This document shows, in pieces, positions 45,485 to 57,676 of a stretch of 64,000 bases of DNA. The DNA comes from Limnanthes douglasii subsp. nivea. Its lineage: Eukaryota > Streptophyta > Magnoliopsida > Brassicales > Limnanthaceae. The stretch lies in the NCBI GenBank assembly GCA_036936605.1, contig JAUPFV010000005.1:57494742-57558741 (forward strand), written 5' to 3'. Both the position numbers and the translations under genes were made by a program. The notes under the pieces are model-generated. The model worked only from the letters and a program-made list of their open reading frames with translations. It was not told the DNA's origin and did not search any database. The stretch's first letter is position 1. The number at the start of each line of letters is the position of its first letter.

Positions 45485-46733
45485 GATGTTTCTGAAGTAA
45501 ATGAAAGAATTATTTCGAGACTAACATGTTTGTTATGTGTGATGTTTTCAATTGTTATTATGTGTGATCTTTCCAATGGTTGTTGTGTATGCTCATTTCA
45601 ATTATTTTGTTTGTTGTTTTCAATTATTATATCTTTGTTATTTTCACTTATTTCCATTGAATATACATGTTATTTGAGTTATTTTGTTTGATTTGTAACC
45701 GTAATTTCTTACAAACTTTTAAGAAGATAATGCATGATCTAAATTATTACACAACTCCACTCGCTACAACATGCTATTATTTAATTAATTTCCTTAAGAT
45801 TTGGTTATATACAATATAAGATAACGCTTGGTCTGAATTATTACACAACTCCACTAGCTAATTTATAGCATGATAAGACCATGCTTAGTCACACGGTATT
45901 AATCTGTTTTATATTATATTATTTAATCAATTTTCTTGGAATCCGGTTATAGACAAAATAAGACACTACATGATCTGAATTATTACACAACTCCACTAGC
46001 TAAATTCTGGCATGATAAGACCATGCTTGATCACAAGATATGCTTTCTTTTTTCTACTTTCCACCATCCACTAGCAACAACATGCTATTATTTAATCAAT
46101 TTCCTTAGATATCGGTTATAGACATAATAAGACAATGTTTGGTCCGAATTATTACACAACTTCACTACCTAATTTCTCGTATGATAAGACCATGCTTGGT
46201 CACAACATATGTTTTCTTATTTTTACTTTCTACCATCCACTACCCACAACATGCTATTATTTAATTAATTTCCTTGGGACCCGGTTATAGACAAAACATG
46301 ACAATGCTTGGTCGGAATTATTACAAAACTCCACTAGCTAATATCTGGAATGATAAAACCATGATTGGTCACAAGATAATATCCACCATCCACGACCTAC
46401 AACATGTTATTATTTAATCAATTTTCTCGAAATCCGGTTATAGATAGAAAAAATTGAAAATTCAAATTCAAATTAATTTTCGCCCCTTGACCCCAACCAG
46501 AGGTTCTACCCCTTGGAACCCGTAAAGGGCTTCTCCCATTGACCCCAACCAAGGTATATTTATTTAATCAATTACTTTAGAATTCGGATACAATAAGATA
46601 AGACAATGCATGGTCTCAATTATTACACAACTCACCCACTGATTTCTGGCAAAATAAGATAATATTTTTTTCTAATTTATTAGGCAACTCACCAACTAAT
46701 TTCTGGCATGATAAGACAATGCTTTGTCTAAAT
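45485..46733 (+). repeat. Tandem array B, copy 2, with the tail of the SANT gene
   Basis: It begins in sequence matching the last codons and 3' region of the SANT gene (33039 onward) and follows the same array as far as 34300. Major units are spaced about 141, 168 and 170 bp. It is abruptly joined to LINE sequence at about 46733 and to the gypsy LTR at about 45480. Confidence 0.9.
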
Positions 46734-47790
46734 TTAGACCTCTAAAGAAATTTGCTAAAAAGTCTTTGAATAATACTATTAGGAATCACAGTATTGTGCA
46801 TCCAATAATAAGGAATAGACATAAGAATTTAGGAGATTAAAGAGAACCTTCCCCCAAAGGATAGATACTCGTTCTCCCATTCAGTGATTTTGACATTGAT
46901 CTAATCAATCAAGATGCTAAAGTTTTTAGTTTTGTTGTTACAGGAAAGATTAATTCCCAAATAGCTTATTGGGAGGTTCTCATATTTGAAGCCTATACTG
47001 CTCTCCAACATGTTTATCCTACTTTGGTGAAGCCTTGCAAAGGTAATAATTTGAGTCTTATCTTTATTTATAGATTGACCTGAAATCTGCTGATACCTTT
47101 CCAGAAAATACTTAAAATATTAATAGAATTATGCATGCTATTAGTGAACACTGATATGTCATCAGCAAATGCAATGCATGGCACTAAATAGTATATTCTT
47201 GAAGCATATATCAATTTGCTATTAGATCTGAATAGATTATAAAGGCCTCTCATAAGAACCTCCTCACCAATAATGAAGAGGCTTGGGGACAAAGAGTCTC
47301 CTTGCCTTAAGCCTCTTTTAGTTTAAAAATAACCAAAGACCTTTCCACTAGTTAAAAGAGAGATATTGATATCCTTAATCAGGTTGTTGATTAAGTTAAT
47401 GAATTCTCTAGAAAACCCAAACAGAGTAAGGAATTTAATCATGAAAGGAAAGGACATTTTGTCAAATGCCTTTGACATGTCCAATTTGATCATAATATTA
47501 CCATTTTAGGCTTTCTATTCAGATAAAAAACAAGCTCTTTAGCAATAAGAATATTCTCATTAATAGGCCTATTTCTAACAAAAGCACCTTGATTGTTAAA
47601 GATTATATAAGGAAGGACTTTAGATAGTCTAGTGTTGATCAGCTTAGAAAGAATTATATTTAACATAGAACACAAACTAATAGGACGATTATTGTTCCAA
47701 TATAATGGATTAACAACCTTAGGAATAAGGCAAAGGCGAGTAGCAAAGATGTCAGTGGGATATTTTGACTAGAGAGATAAGAATTATTAG
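46734..47790 (-). pseudogene. LINE reverse transcriptase
   Basis: 47490-47675 holds NNQGAFVRNRPINENILIAK. 47068-47292 holds the end of GDSLSPSLFIIGEEVL and the catalytic CIAFADDISVF with both aspartates. Intervening MSKAFDKMSF is readable near 47450. Many stops. Confidence 0.88.
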
Positions 47791-48753
47791 CAATAATCAG
47801 GTCAGACTTAATTATGTTCTAGCAAGATTTATAAAAATGTAAGTTGTACCCATCAATCGCAGCTACACTAGATGGGTTCATAGCGTTAATGATATTCCAG
47901 AGCTCTTCCTCAGTAGCAGCCTTCATAAGATGATCATTATCAACTGTAGTAATCAACTTAGGAATAGAAGATAACATATCATCTTGCATATAAGACTTCT
48001 ATTCCTCATTACTATTGTATGACTGACTAGTAAAATGAGATTTGAAGTACTTTTCAGCAGATCTACCAATCTCCTCAAGGTTATAACTCCAATTGTTTCC
48101 TTATTTGATGCCCTTAATAGAATTCTTCCTCCTTTTTTTTAGAAACAAACGCATGATACAACTTGGTATTACGACCACCTTCTTTAAGTCAAGTATTGCA
48201 GCATATTTGCTTCCAAAAATCCATTTCATTTCTCAACGCCTGCAAATATAAACTATTAGCTTTTTTAAGCACAACATTAGAATCCTGATTATTTTACCTT
48301 AAGTGAATATCCTCAAACTTCTTAACATTGTCTTCAGCCTCTTTAGCTTTACTAAAAATGTTCCCAAAATGATTTTTATTCCAAGTTTTAGAACAATTTT
48401 TAAGCCTTTTAAGCTTAAACTAGAAAATTTCATTTGGCTGACCACTGATTTGCATGTTCCAACTATGTTCAACCATACTAAGAAAATTTTGATCATTAGT
48501 CCACATGTTAATAAATTTGAAGCTTTTGTTTGTTTTGTTAGAATAACTAAATTGATTATTGGAAGTAGAGATAAAGATAGGGGCATGATCAGAACAAGTT
48601 CTGACCATGTGATACACCTGAGTTGTGTTGAACATGTTAGACCAGCTATTGTTTAACATAGCATGATCTAACATTTTCCACTTCATGCTTCTGTTCCAGG
48701 TAAAACTATCTCCAACAAAACCAATATCCTCCAAGTTAAATATTCAAACCCAC
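47791..48753 (-). pseudogene. LINE endonuclease C-terminus and linker
   Basis: 48420-48734 begins at GFVGDSFTWNRSMKWKMLDH and includes CSDHAPIFIS with the catalytic His. The linker to the polymerase (to about 47791) is decayed. The first half of the endonuclease is absent, because the copy is truncated at 48753. Confidence 0.85.
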
Positions 48754-48761
48754 TGGTTATT

Positions 48762-49129
48762 AAATACTTTAAAAAAATAAAACATTATTAAATATTCAAA
48801 ACTTGATTAATCGTTTAAATATCTATTTTTATTATCATTTAATATTTGCTATTAAATTATTTATCACCATCTAACACATTTAGATCTATCGCATCTAATA
48901 TTTGCTATCAAATTATTTATTTTCATTTAACACATTTGGATTGTGTGAATAGAGTTAATATAAATCTATAATAGTATACCATCATTTTATCAAAAATAGA
49001 TTGTATTACAATGGACAAGAGATTATTCTTTTGAATAAAAAATATTTTGAATAATAGATTTTATTCTCAGCAGTATACTCTTTTCATCATTTTAATATAG
49101 TTGAGGTTTCAAATCTATCTGACCAAAAT
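48762..49129. other. AT-rich flank, no gene
   Basis: A segment of about 55 bp is tandemly duplicated (TAATATTTGCTATNAAATTATTTAT at about 48840 and 48897). It may be LTR or leader sequence of the gypsy element to the right, but no LTR pair was found. Confidence 0.4.
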
Positions 49130-49315
49130 TTGTCATACCAAATTAACATCGTCTGTGAAGAGTGATTGCTACTTCAAAAAAATTCTTTTTGAAAATCTAA
49201 AAAACAAGTAAACTTAAAAGAAATTGATGACGAATTCAAATATAGATCATGACCCAACCATCGATAAAGACATATAAATAGCGATTACAAGTGTTCAGTC
49301 ACTTGCTCCAACAAC

Positions 49316-49600
49316 AACCTCATCCATATATTACGGTGCAACCAAACCCTCAGAAAGCTTCTTTCGGGTTCCAACCAAACCATCAGCATGCCCTTTCATA
49401 TGTTGGGGTGCATTTGAACACTAAACATACTTCTATGAGGTTTCATCCGAGCAAAAAATAGGCCCATCCATATGTTTTGGGTGCATCTAAACCCTCAACA
49501 ACCTTCTTTGAGGTTTTAGCCGAGCCAATAGAAGATTTATTTATATGATGAAGCGCAACTAAAATCTCAACAACCTTTTTTGGTATTCTAGCCGAATCAT
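49316..49600 (+). repeat. About 75-bp tandem repeat x4
   Basis: CATCCATATGTTTTGGGTGC, then AAACCCTCAACAACCTTC and TTTGAGGTTTTAGCCGAGCC recur with divergence at about 49316, 49385, 49461 and 49535, just after the putative gag start. Confidence 0.8.
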
Positions 49601-49849
49601 CAATAACTTTCCATTGCACCACTGTGGATCCAGTCTGGATATCAGCATGCATCAACAATGCAACCGAGAATCCAACAAAGTTATTATCAAACACCTTTAT
49701 TAAAAATAAATATATTTATGATAAAATCATAAGCTCAGTCAACATCATATACAAGAGTACATATGAAAAAATAAGTGGTGCAGTAGTCATAATTCCCTCT
49801 TAAAGGATCTTAATTGGTTCACCAGTGCATATACCAATGTGTTTGGAGA

Positions 49850-50894
49850 ATTCACTTTAGATGTTGTCCACGGGAGAAGAGCTCAGAAATAAATTCAGAT
49901 GCTTGTTCATGATAGTATAAGATCTCTCCTCATACTATATAATTTTAGCAAAATCATGGTTGGATCAAATGCATGCTGTAGTAGAAGACATCAGTGTCTT
50001 TGATACCCAACAAACGGTAAGGTATGAGCAATCAAGGGAATAAAAAGACTTATATCTTTAGGATAAAATTATATCTTAAAGCTATAATATGTTATGCAAC
50101 TTCCCTATTTCTAGGAAAATAGAAATTAGTAGGGGGATCTGGTTGTCATTGATGATATGGGTGACCCTAAAGAGTCCTCCCCCCCCACCTTATACATCCA
50201 TAAGAGGAAGTTGAAAGCATCAACATGAAAAGAAGTAAGATATTACAGATTAATTGTAACATACTAACAAAACTAAGGTTCAAGTTACTTGACTTTTTAC
50301 AACGCAACTTGGATATGTTTTTCCATGATGTTATAGGGGTCCCAGTTAAAGTTATTTCTACAAAGCATCTATTAGTAACAAATTTTGACCAATCAAATAA
50401 AAAATGAGGTTTACTCTCAACAAAAATGAAAAATAATTAGTAAAGAGGTAAAAGAACTTACCACAATATGCCATATTTGGATCTTTCATTACCCATTTTG
50501 GATAATAAAACCACTACTGTTCAAAAAAAATAATGACAACTGAGATATGTGGTTTGATTGTATGGACCTTAATAAAACTTATCTTAAAGATCTATTTATT
50601 TTCCTAACAATTGGTCAGCTTGTGGACACAACATCCGGGAATAAGATCCTATTATTTATGGATGTTTATTACAGATACAACGAAATGAAGATGCATGAAG
50701 ATGATGAAGAGCACACAACTTTTATCACGGAAAGGGGACTGCATTACTACAAAGTAATGCCCTTTGAGAAAAAAAATGTGAGAATAATACGATTATTTAT
50801 CAACAATATTTTACAAGATAGCTTGGCAAAAACCTACAAGATGATCTTGATGATATGTTGGTTACCAACATTAAAAAATAGGACAAGTGACTGA
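49850..50894 (+). pseudogene. Gypsy protease end and reverse transcriptase
   Basis: About 49935-50000 resembles the protease tail (MVGSNACC region). NCNILTKLRFKLLDFL and RNLDMFFHDVIGVPVKVIST at 50260-50370 form the linker. 50547-50894 gives MWFDCMDLNKTYLKDLF, QLVDTTSGNKILLFMDVYYR and FITERGLHYYKVMPF. The catalytic DD appears in a shifted frame as DDLDDMLVTN (about 50837-50866). Confidence 0.83.
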
Positions 50895-51760
50895 CTTTCC
50901 GAAAACCTTTACTAACCTCAGATGTGTCAACCTAAAGCTCAATCTAGAGAAATGTACTTTTGGCTTCCGGTCCGACAAGTTCCTCGGGTTCATGGTCATA
51001 AAGAAATGAATTAAGCACACCCTAGTAAACTCTCAAACTTGGTCACCACATATTCCCCACAAAATTCAAAAGAAGTCTAAAGATTAGCTGCAAGATTGAT
51101 TACGTTAAATCAGACATTTTATATATCCAGAAAATTGCAAAACTTTATTCCAAGTTTTTCGAAAAACAGGGAACTTCAAGAGGACTCTGACCTATGAGGA
51201 AGTTATTCACAATATCAAGAATTTTCTAATTTCTCCAAAAATACCGACGAATCAGAAACCATAGTAATATTTATTTTATTACTTGGCGGTCTCGGACTAT
51301 GTTGTCAGGCGTTGTGCTAATCCGATAAAAATAAATGGTTTCGAAGCAATATATTATGTAAGTAAATTCTATCTAAGTTAAAAAACTAGATACTTACGGC
51401 TTGAAACGTTGGCTTTATCATTAGTGGTTGTGGCTCAAAAAATAAGACCATACTTCAAAGCTTATACAATTATTATTCGAACGTCCTCTCGTTTGATGTA
51501 TGTATTAAAAAATCTAGATGTGTTTCAAAGATTAACCAGGTGCTTCATGGAGCTAAAGATTATGATATTCAATTCGAACTAAGAACGAAAATAAAACCCA
51601 ACCTTTGGCTGATTTCTTAACCGAGTTCTAGCACGGAAGACCAATTTCTAAAAATGAACAAGTAAAATCAACTTAGCAAGTCCATATGGATGGTGGAATA
51701 AATAACAAAGGTGCGATGGAAGAAAACCAACTAACTTCTATCCACAAGAGATATCTTGAC
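50895..51760 (+). pseudogene. Gypsy reverse transcriptase end and RNase H
   Basis: NLEKCTFGFRSDKFLGFMV (about 50945-51000) is the polymerase end. YYLAVSDYVVRRC and YYVSKF, then RYLRLETLALSLVVVAQKIR lie at 51280-51450, matching the RNase H of gypsy elements. Stops are frequent. Confidence 0.8.
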
Positions 51761-53640
51761 ACAACATGGAAACTTGGCTTCCAATATTCTAATAATGAAG
51801 TAGATTATAAAACTGCCAATGCAAGTATTTGGCTAACTAACATTCGTGAAGCCAATAAAGTCTGATCCTTATAGACTCCCTGATGGTGGTTCATCAATAA
51901 ATCGATTGGGTTGAAGCCAAAAAAACATAATATCAATTAGTATTTAAAAGAGCTTCGACGTCATACATCTCTATTCGATGACGCTAAAAGTCCCAAAAAT
52001 AAATAACGCATAAGTTAATTCCTTGGAATCTTAAGCACGTACAACCTCTACACTAGTAATTATTTTTTTTAAATAAACCTTCCATCATCCACCTCAACAA
52101 TATTTTATCCACAATCTCAACTTTGGAAGTCATGGTAATTAAATGGGGAGAAATAAACAAAAATATTGGTGAACACCTATTATCACATACCTTACCCAAG
52201 GGTTACTTCGTGAGAGCAAGACTAAAAGAAGAAAATTTCAAATGAAATCGGCCAAATTTGTGTAGGTATAAGATATACTATATATGAAATCCCTCACCAA
52301 ACAATTTCTTTATTACCTCAGACCTGGCAAAGTGACATTCATAATGGCGGAACTCCACAATGGAGAATGCATTACCCACTGTGGGTACAAGGTGTTGCAA
52401 AGAATAATTTTTCTATAATGATACTATTGGCCTACTATGATGTAATATGCAAAGAAAAAAGTCAAATATCGTGACACATGCTAACGATTCTTAAACTCGA
52501 TTCAAGTCTTGATTTTTCTACGAGAAACCATCTCTGAACCAAATCCTTTTGATAGATTGGATAGGGACATTATAAGACCCATTTTAAAAGCTCTTAGAGA
52601 AAGAAAACACTTACTACTGGTAGTAAACTGATTTTCCAAATGGGTAAAAGCGCAACCATTGGTGAACATTGTGGGAAATGAAGTCATAAACTTCCTCAGA
52701 TCTAACTTGTCTTTCATATATGAAATGCGATGAATCATCGCAATGTACAATGGGTCATAATTTTAAAATGAAGGCTCATGTAGTTTTGCAGAACAAAAGG
52801 TATTAAGAAACTTTTCTCTTCTCATTTTCATCTGCAAGAAAATAACCAGATGGAGGTAATAACATGACAAATTCTCATTTTCTTCATCTTGTTAGTGAAA
52901 TTGAGTCTTCAAATTCTACACCAAATTAGCACCATGCATGGGAAGCGACTGCTACATGAAGATTTTTCTTTCTAAAAATAAAAAAAACAAGTAGATAAAA
53001 AAGAAATTGATGGCAAATTTGAACATGGATTATGATCCATTCATCGATGAAAACATATAAATAAAGATTACAAGTGTTTGGTCTCCTGCTCCGACAATCT
53101 TGGTCACATATCTCCAACAGTTAGCATAAGATATGTGTGAGAATCATACTAATAATTTTAAAATTTTGCAGGCTATGCTGACTAGCCAACCTCACTGGTA
53201 GGATCAACAATCTAGCACTCAAAGGTTAGTGAGGAAGAGGAAGATAATGACACAACAAGCTTCATGATAGCGAAGTTTCATAAACCCATCACTAACAGAC
53301 ACAAGATCCCCTCTTCATGAGCTAGATCTGGCAGGATTTTAAGATGCCAATGTAAGAAAAAATAGCAAAACTATTATGTCAAAATACACTAGTGATAACA
53401 AATGAGAAATGAGTCCCAAGAGCTTGTGCCCTCCGTGAATGGGTTAGGTGAAAGGTATGCCAGACTACCAACAAACACTCCACTCTAAGGATAAAATTCT
53501 CAAAACGTTATTCCCCAATTAGGAAGGACCTTACACGATTGAAGCCTACGTGAATCCGATTATTTACATATTACTGAATGCAGAAGAAAACCATATTCAA
53601 CACACATTTGACAACAAAATAAGAAGGATAAGTCTAAGAT
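51761..53640 (+). pseudogene. Gypsy integrase, interrupted
   Basis: Around 52500-52660 the frames give PSLNQILLIDWIGTL and LEKENTYYW, as in the integrase core. 52740-52850 matches the second catalytic region and the HHPQANGQ-like end. A leader-like insert (52900-53110) follows. Around 53515-53620 PQLGRTLHDIEAYVN-like and IYILLNAEENHIQHTFDN are the integrase C-terminus. Confidence 0.7.
52895..53110 (+). repeat. Second copy of the gypsy leader/gag start inside integrase
   Basis: GAAGCGACTGCTACATGAAG, AAAGAAATTGATGGCAAAT, GATTATGATCCATTCATCGA and AGATTACAAGTGTTTGGTC match 49155-49310 in order. It lies between two integrase segments. Confidence 0.75.
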
Positions 53641-53960
53641 GATTTTGAAAGTAGTCTTCATCACCTAAGGGAGCTTCAACACACCTTTAACAACAAATAA
53701 TAAAGAATAAGTCTGAACGTAGTCTTCAATACCTAGGGGAGCTTTGGCATCCATCCAAACTATAAAAATACATAATGCATAAGTATGAACATAGTCTTCA
53801 TCCTCTATGGGTGCTTAGAATTTTATCCAGACTAGAGCATAAAATAAAAAAATCTAGATAAGAAGAAGTTAAGTATGAGATGATTCCAAAGAGTAATCCT
53901 TAACACTCAAGAGAGTCTATGTATCTCTATATTAAACAAAAGTTGATAGGATGATTATTG
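53640..53960 (+). repeat. Tandem repeats downstream of pol
   Basis: Units of about 75-85 bp contain AATAAGTCTGAACGTAGTC and TTCAATACCTAGGGGAGCTT. About four diverged copies follow the integrase end. Confidence 0.75.
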
Positions 53961-54300
53961 AAAAAAGTCCTAAATATATTCATGCATCCTTCACAAACAA
54001 ACAAAATAAATGAATTTTGATTATTTATATACATAATCCAAATAACAAACTCATGTGGTCCCTTTTAAGGTCTTTGCCTTTGGGAACCTAATACTTAAGA
54101 TGGAATAACAGAGTACCAGAATACAAAATGATTTTGATGCAAAAAAACCAAACAAAAATCACATCAGAAGCCCTAAATAATTATATGTAGCAACATTCAC
54201 TTATATATAAACATCCTCCCTAATCATCGGGGACTTTGTTTACATAATTGACCCAGGCTTACAACAATGCCAAACTAATAACAACTTAGATAAATGCTAC
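53961..54300. other. No gene seen
   Basis: AT-rich sequence between the repeats and the antisense gene. Confidence 0.5.
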
Positions 54301-56490
54301 TGGTGATTCACTCCACTGTGAAAAATTGAAGCTCCACCTTCAGCAAATCATGGAGTACATTCATTTTCAGCATCCGCATCTCCATCTTGGCTAGCAGATG
54401 AACGAAAAAATACTTGTTCATAAAGCACAATAACTCGATAAAAAACATCGCTATAAGCATCGTCTTCTTTGGTCAGCCATTCCAACTCTTATTTTCCAGC
54501 TTCTATAAGCTACTCATAAACCATTTACCCTCTTTTCATTGCGGCTATAAGAGGTTTATGCTCGTGAGATCTAGACTATTCACGCACTTATAGCCTTTTT
54601 TCTTTAAGAACAGAGTTCCATAATGAATCCAATCAATGTCTGGATACCCTCAATGGAGAAGAAGCACGTGTTTTTTGCTCAAACGTGTGAAAAATATCTT
54701 TGGCTCTTTCAAGAATTTCTTCCTCAAAACTAGCCTATAGTTTGTTCAGCATGTTTGGTCACCAAAGTATTTTACAACTTCTTGTTTTACGACAATACTT
54801 CTTTCATCTATAATCGAAACTCTTCTCTTTTAAATTAAGCTACGTTTTTCGGCTTTCTAAAACTATTAAACATTGGCTAAGTCAGCATTAACAACATTCA
54901 ACTTATTGTAACATAAGGACAAGAATTCCTCCTGAACAAGGATTAAACGAGACTATCTAAAGCCGATAAATGATAAGTACTACATGGTGTAAATACATCA
55001 TACAATTTGAAAATTAATAATGAGTTAGACGAGACTTTCTCTTCAGGACAAGTTACGACCTCAGTATTTCAACTCTCAATATATCTTCGGCCACCACCTT
55101 ATTTTGAAGCTCAACCTTCGGTGTTTTTTGTACTCTTTCTGCTTGAAGGATCGTCTTTAACTCTGCACAATCTTTAAATGACTCACCAACAACCTCTATA
55201 ATTGACCGAAGATCAGACATGATGATGCATAATTTTTACATGCTTGATGGAACATAGTCAAGGAATTTAAAAATATCTATAACAAACATTTAAAAAATGT
55301 CAAAACATATTATTCATACAATAGAAAATTACAAAATGGAGAATGAAGTTTACCTTAACCCCAAAGTTCAACTGCATTTTGGACAAATCCACAAAAGAGG
55401 TGGCCTACATTTTCTCTCATGCTAACCTAAGTAGTAAATTTCCTTATAACTTCAAAAATCTACTCCAAAAAAAGAATGAGTGATCCAGGCGTCCTAGTAA
55501 AATCTACTATTTGCCACATTCGGCGTGGAATCTTTAATGGTATATAATTTAACCTCATATGACTTAAAAGAAACTCTTCTAGTAAGAAAACATCTAACTA
55601 TATCACTCATTACGTGGTAATCATCTCCTTCTTCAGTTCTAGAGAACATGATAGCTTCATAAGTACTTTTGGTCAGAGTCCCTTCATCATCAGCCAATAT
55701 CTGTTTGATTCTCGTAGACTGAATATCCACCAACGACAGCAATGTCGGTCCATAGACCACTAATAACGAAATTCTCAGGTACAAGAAGGGATGTATAAGA
55801 GTAATTTCATTGTGCAACTTCTCTCTACAGCCTTGTATAATGTCCTTATGCATCAAGTAGTCACCTTGTGAAAGCTTGTTCTAAAAATATGATATTACCC
55901 ACAAAAAGTCTACATTAAAGTTATAAAACGTGTTCAGAAGAATTATCATAATACTCGTATAAAAAAGGTGGAGGGCTTATTTTTTTGAAGTACAAGCTCG
56001 AGATCGAAGTCATTCATATTTTGCTTTATATCACGATCTCCTAGTTGCCTAAAACATATACAAACTCTCTCTTCTAACTTTTGTTGTAATATGGAAGGTC
56101 CACAAGTGTATTAGTGTCATCACATATGGTAAAATAAAAGTGCGGATTGATAGTGCGTCTAACAATCAAATTCAATTTCAATAAATTCTTAACACGAAAG
56201 TGATTATACACTCTTTGGGACATAATGATGGTTTTCACTAACACTTTCCAAATATCCAATATAAGTTGAATGGGATAGGTATAGGTAGCTTAAAAAACTT
56301 CAAAAAGTCTCGGTTTAAACGATACCAAATACCTATCTCATGAGTTTACGCCAAAGATAAAACCATGTGGGTAAAACATCTAGGAAGTTTCATTGGCTAA
56401 TGAGAACCATATCTCAATGTTTTCCAAAACCCATAATTTCTCATTTTCCTACTAATTTTGGTCTAATCAATATATTTATAATTGGTACAT
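54301..56490 (-). pseudogene. Antisense gene of the old gypsy element (coiled coil)
   Basis: On the minus strand, against pol: 56074-56259, then 55494-55856 (a 120-codon frame with YLRISLLVVYGPTLLSLVDI), then about 55060-55225 with SDLRSIIEVVGESFKDCAEL and ERVQKTPKVELQNKVVAEDI (heptad-like), then acidic C-terminal sequence to 54301. It resumes beyond the young insertion at 62483-62700. Tat-lineage gypsy elements are known to carry additional open reading frames between pol and the 3' LTR, some antisense. The function is unknown. Confidence 0.6.
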
Positions 56491-56937
56491 GATGAGTCAG
56501 AATTCAGCATGCTCCTCGTACAAGGACAGATCGGTCTAGTCTCTCCGGATATCGGACAGATCACATGGACCGGACAGATCACTTCGAACACTATGACCAT
56601 ATGACTGTTCGAACTATGACAAAAGTACTAAAAAACCTAAACACTTCTTGACTAAGCTACTTGCTCTCCTGCTTAGAGCTCATGGGTCTTTGAACATGAC
56701 CCGGGTCCATTAAACATGACCCGAAAGCCCATAAGGGCCCAAACATCAGGGTATAAATACCCAACCACCTGCATTAACTGTGGGTAATGAAAATTAACTG
56801 CTACCAAGCTGCTAAATTATATCTCTACTCTCTAAACACTTGAAACACCCACACACCACCACTTAAACACTCACACACCGCCATAAAACACCAACTGAAA
56901 TTACCAGCCTACCCTCAGGAAATTATTATCCACACCA
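56491..56937 (+). repeat. 5' LTR of the young gypsy
   Basis: It runs from TGATGAGTCAGAATTC to ATCCACACCA. GGTATAAATACCC (about 56750) is a TATA box. A candidate primer-binding site (TGGCGACCACAGTGGGAG) starts three bases after the end, at 56941; I did not assign its tRNA. Confidence 0.95.
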
Positions 56938-57010
56938 AATTGGCGACCACAGTGGGAGAAGAAAGGTACCTGAATCAAGCATTCAAAACCTGCCAAGAAA
57001 CTCTGTCCGT

Positions 57011-57676
57011 ATGAATCCGGACAATCCAGAGCTTCCACCGGCTTTGCTCGAAGTGGTGGAAGAGAACGATGAATACACTGTCGAAGAGCATGACAGGCTA
57101 AAGTGTGAAATAGAAGCTCTGAGGGCTGAGAAGGCCAAGATGGGCGTGAAAGAAAAATCCAAAGCGTCGGTTGCTCATCACACCGATAACCCCAGAGAGC
57201 ATGAGTCTTCGAAGACTCATGTGAGCACCAAAAAGACTCATGCCAGTTCTAAAAAGTCTCACCGGTCCAAGCCTGTGGAGAGTTCTGACTCGAGCTCAGA
57301 ATCTTCTGATAGCTCTTCGGACAGCGAGGGAATTGAAAAATCCTTGTCCTCTAGCAGCGATGAGGGTCGAACCAGAAAAAAGCAAAAGCAGGTTAAAAAA
57401 TATTCAAGAAAAAGAGACAGACATGGAAGAATGAAAAGGCATATTGGCAAGGGGTCATCTCATAACCGGAGGCATGTGGACAAGATGCTGATGGATCCCT
57501 TTGCTTTCCACGATGAACCAGGTATCTTTGCAACTCCCAATGAGGATACTGTGTTCAGTCGTGGAAGAAATTGGAGGCAGTCTCCACTGTCTTCTAAAAT
57601 TCTGTCCGGAAACCTCCCCAAGAGGTTTGACAGTACTAAAATAGAGAAGTACGATGGCAGTACTGATCCGGACAAC
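57011..57676 (+). pseudogene. Gag N-terminal part, truncated
   Basis: ATG 57011 opens MNPDNPELPPALLEVVEEND. A charged, Ser-rich segment follows (about residues 60-115, SSDSSSESSDSSSDSEG), then a basic stretch, then LPKRFDSTKIEKYDGSTDPDN (residues about 200-220), the start of the retrotransposon gag domain. At about 57670-57676 the sequence switches to integrase in another frame, so gag ends after 220 residues plus out-of-frame codons. The frame itself is free of stops up to the junction. Confidence 0.88.

Larger units (their letters stand above)
42237..48753 (-). mobile_element. 5'-truncated LINE (-), split by a nested insertion
   Basis: Both ends carry TGGTTATT (42229-42236 and 48754-48761), an 8-bp target duplication; the plus-strand T run after the left copy is the poly(A) tail. 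AATAAA on the minus strand lies near 42260. From right to left it holds the last part of the endonuclease, the reverse transcriptase, zf-RVT and RNase H. It begins in mid-endonuclease, the usual 5' truncation. 44135-46733 is not LINE: a gypsy fragment and an array-B copy occupy it. Coding sequence is broken throughout. Confidence 0.9.
49130..56490 (+). mobile_element. Old Ty3/gypsy (Tat-like) element (+), LTRs not found
   Basis: Plus-strand order: leader and gag start (49130-49330), protease remnant (about 49850-50230), reverse transcriptase, RNase H, integrase to about 53640, then repeats and an antisense gene. Integrase last defines Ty3/gypsy; the long 3' region with antisense coding fits the Tat lineage. 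The young gypsy derivative is inserted at 56491, and the old element continues at 62483. Every domain is broken. Its LTRs were not identified. Confidence 0.8.

Noticed and set aside
48303..48656. Plus-strand open frame of 117 codons
   Set aside because: It lies opposite the LINE endonuclease/linker, which has the recognisable motifs on the minus strand.
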